Positions 62,511 to 64,000 of a stretch of 64,000 bases of DNA are shown in pieces. Position 1 is the first letter of the stretch. Every line of letters starts with the position of its first letter. The stretch lies in contig NZ_JANIOC010000006.1 of assembly GCF_024733565.1 (NCBI RefSeq), positions 186,001-250,000 on the forward strand, in the 5' to 3' direction. The notes under the pieces are model-generated. The model did not search any database, was not told the origin of the DNA, and saw only the letters and a list, made by a program, of their open reading frames with translations. Made by a program: the position numbers and the translations under genes. The stretch comes from Rossellomorea sp. SC111 (lineage in GTDB: Bacteria > Bacillota > Bacilli > Bacillales > Bacillaceae_B).

Positions 62511-64000
62511 ATGAAAAGTCACTACTATTTTTCAGTGAAAGATATCCTGGAAAGAAAGTACTTTGAACATGCTAAGGTGATGGCTGGGCACAGAGGTCTC
62601 TCTAGACAAGTAAAATGGGTCCACATTGTCGAAGTCACTTCCATTAAAAATCTTCTTAATGGGAACGAATTGATTCTTTCGACTGGTCTTGCCCTGAAGG
62701 AGGAAGGCAGTTTCCTTTCACTCATACATCAGTTGGGAGCCTGTGAAGCTGCAGCACTTTGTATCGAACTTGATACAAATATCTCTACCATACCAGCAGC
62801 CGTCCTGGAATGGGCGGACGAATATGATTTCCCCATTATTGTTTTTGAAAGGGAAGTTCCCTTTGTCAGTATCACTCAGGATATACACGCAGTTATAATC
62901 AATCAGCAATATGAGATGATCAAGAAACTTGATTTCTATGCTCAGAACCTGAATAAATTGCTGCTTTCAGTTAAACAATGCAGGGATATTCTTCAAGTGT
63001 TACATAAAGAATTAAATGTTCCGGTACTTTTTCAGTTGAAAGAACAAGATGTAAAGGTTCATCCCTTAATGTGTTCCTCGGAAGAAGAGCTTTTCCTACA
63101 AAACTACTATAAACATAAAGACAGTAAGGATCATCATATTGCTTCGACGAAAGTCATTCTGTTTGATCAGGAGTATGCAGAGCTGTGCATCTACCGGTAC
63201 AATCAGCCGTTTAGTGAATACGAGCTGTTAATCCTTGACCGGACGTCCACTGCCCTTGCTCAATATTTGATGAGGGAACTGTATTTTGATGAACAAAAAC
63301 GCCTGGAAGAATCAAAGTGGATCATGTCTTGGTTAAAAGGAGATCAATCATACGACAGACTCGCCACGTTTATGGATGAACTAAACATATCGATCCATGG
63401 TGGTGTCGTATGTATTTGCAAGACGAATACACTGGTTGAGAAAGAAATGCTTGATCTAACCTTCTTTAACCTTGTAACCAAAAGTATATTTGAGCAATGT
63501 GGATTCAAAGTGGTGCCTGAAAGGATTGATTCTGATTTAATCTTCATACTCCTAGATACCAGAAATACAGGTAATTGGAAGGGTAGATTGATAAAAGCAT
63601 ATGAAAAGATAGGAAGGTCAGGATTTTTTGGAAAGGCGTCACATTCGGTATTTGCCACAGGTAAATATCAAGTCGAAATGATGGATATCCATAAAAGCTA
63701 TGAAACTGCAAAAGATACCCTTGCATTTCGAACAAAAGACGCAGGTAAAGACCACTATTATTTCTTCGATGACCTTCATTTATTCAGATTGATCTCTATT
63801 GTAAATGAGAATGTGAACATGTGGGAAATGATTGAAGATTTTCTTTCGCCATTAATAGATTATGACCGGGAGCATGATGGGAATTTAATGAAGACACTTA
63901 AAGTTTTCCTGGCTTGTCAGGGGTCAAAACAAGAAACCTCAAAAAAGTTATTTATCGTGAGGCAAACGCTCTATCATCGACTGAAGAAAATAGAAGTTTT
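62511..64000 (+). CDS. PucR-family transcriptional regulator, cut by the window end
   Basis: The frame is open from ATG 62511 (ribosome site AAGGAGAG) to the last base, about 496 residues without a stop. The N-terminal part (about 10-125) is the PucR/XylR ligand-binding domain with VKWVHIVEVTSIKNLLNG and LALKEEGSFL. The C-terminal end has the PucR helix-turn-helix QETSKKLFIVRQTLYHRLKK. Regulators of this class control purine and pyrimidine catabolism, and this one faces the same way just behind the uracil degradation operon that it probably activates. The remaining residues lie beyond 64000. Confidence 0.9.
   Translation, partial: MKSHYYFSVKDILERKYFEHAKVMAGHRGLSRQVKWVHIVEVTSIKNLLNGNELILSTGLALKEEGSFLSLIHQLGACEAAALCIELDTNISTIPAAVLEWADEYDFPIIVFEREVPFVSITQDIHAVIINQQYEMIKKLDFYAQNLNKLLLSVKQCRDILQVLHKELNVPVLFQLKEQDVKVHPLMCSSEEELFLQNYYKHKDSKDHHIASTKVILFDQEYAELCIYRYNQPFSEYELLILDRTSTALAQYLMRELYFDEQKRLEESKWIMSWLKGDQSYDRLATFMDELNISIHGGVVCICKTNTLVEKEMLDLTFFNLVTKSIFEQCGFKVVPERIDSDLIFILLDTRNTGNWKGRLIKAYEKIGRSGFFGKASHSVFATGKYQVEMMDIHKSYETAKDTLAFRTKDAGKDHYYFFDDLHLFRLISIVNENVNMWEMIEDFLSPLIDYDREHDGNLMKTLKVFLACQGSKQETSKKLFIVRQTLYHRLKKIEV

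Overview
The window is chromosomal DNA from a spore-forming member of the Bacillaceae. The evidence is conserved Bacillus gene order (ymfFHIJKM-pgsA-cinA-recA-rny-ymdB-spoVS, and miaB-ymcA-cotE), strong purine-rich ribosome binding sites, a Bacillus-type LexA box before recA, a CcpA cre box, and the sporulation proteins SpoVS, CotE and a CotY/CotZ relative. A Bacillus/Rossellomorea-like host is plausible, but the species cannot be read from the sequence. No tRNA, rRNA, CRISPR array, transposase or integrase was seen.

Layout. 1-13.5 kb is housekeeping, all on the + strand: a nucleoside ABC permease, EF-P modification genes (ymfF, ymfH, ymfI), ymfJ, ymfK, rodZ, pgsA, cinA, recA, rny, ymdB and spoVS. 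13.5-18 kb holds a dipeptidase, a gene-free stretch with two oppositely oriented copies of an imperfect palindromic repeat, and the 2-oxoacid:ferredoxin oxidoreductase genes korAB. 47.4-50.2 kb returns to the conserved miaB-ymcA-cotE order. It is followed by topB, an ankyrin protein, a CstA-like transporter and, from 55.3 kb to the end, a reductive pyrimidine degradation operon: ureidopropionase-like amidohydrolase, PreT, PreA, dihydropyrimidinase, an NCS1 transporter, two small genes and a PucR-type regulator cut by the window edge.

Between korB and miaB lies a block of about 29 kb (17.96-47.0 kb) in which genes alternate between strands, unlike the rest of the window. It carries three long coiled-coil proteins, Cys-rich and SPOCS/CsxC-like proteins, a CotY/CotZ-like protein, a JAMM metallopeptidase behind a 44-residue peptide, four glycosyltransferases, and a three-enzyme set for a UDP-2-acetamido-2,6-dideoxy-L-hexose. 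It also carries two further sugar-nucleotide short-chain dehydrogenases, a PAPS-making and PAP-removing operon (sat, SLC13 transporter, cysC, cysQ) and a chromosomal ParM-like actin with a small partner. Ten CATANNNTA boxes, the -10 signature of sigma-K, stand within about 115 bases of start codons here. My reading is that this is a mother-cell-expressed island that builds and decorates the outermost spore layer, possibly with a sulfated glycan rich in deoxy amino sugar. The individual families are known. The combination, the sulfation idea and the actin's role are inference.
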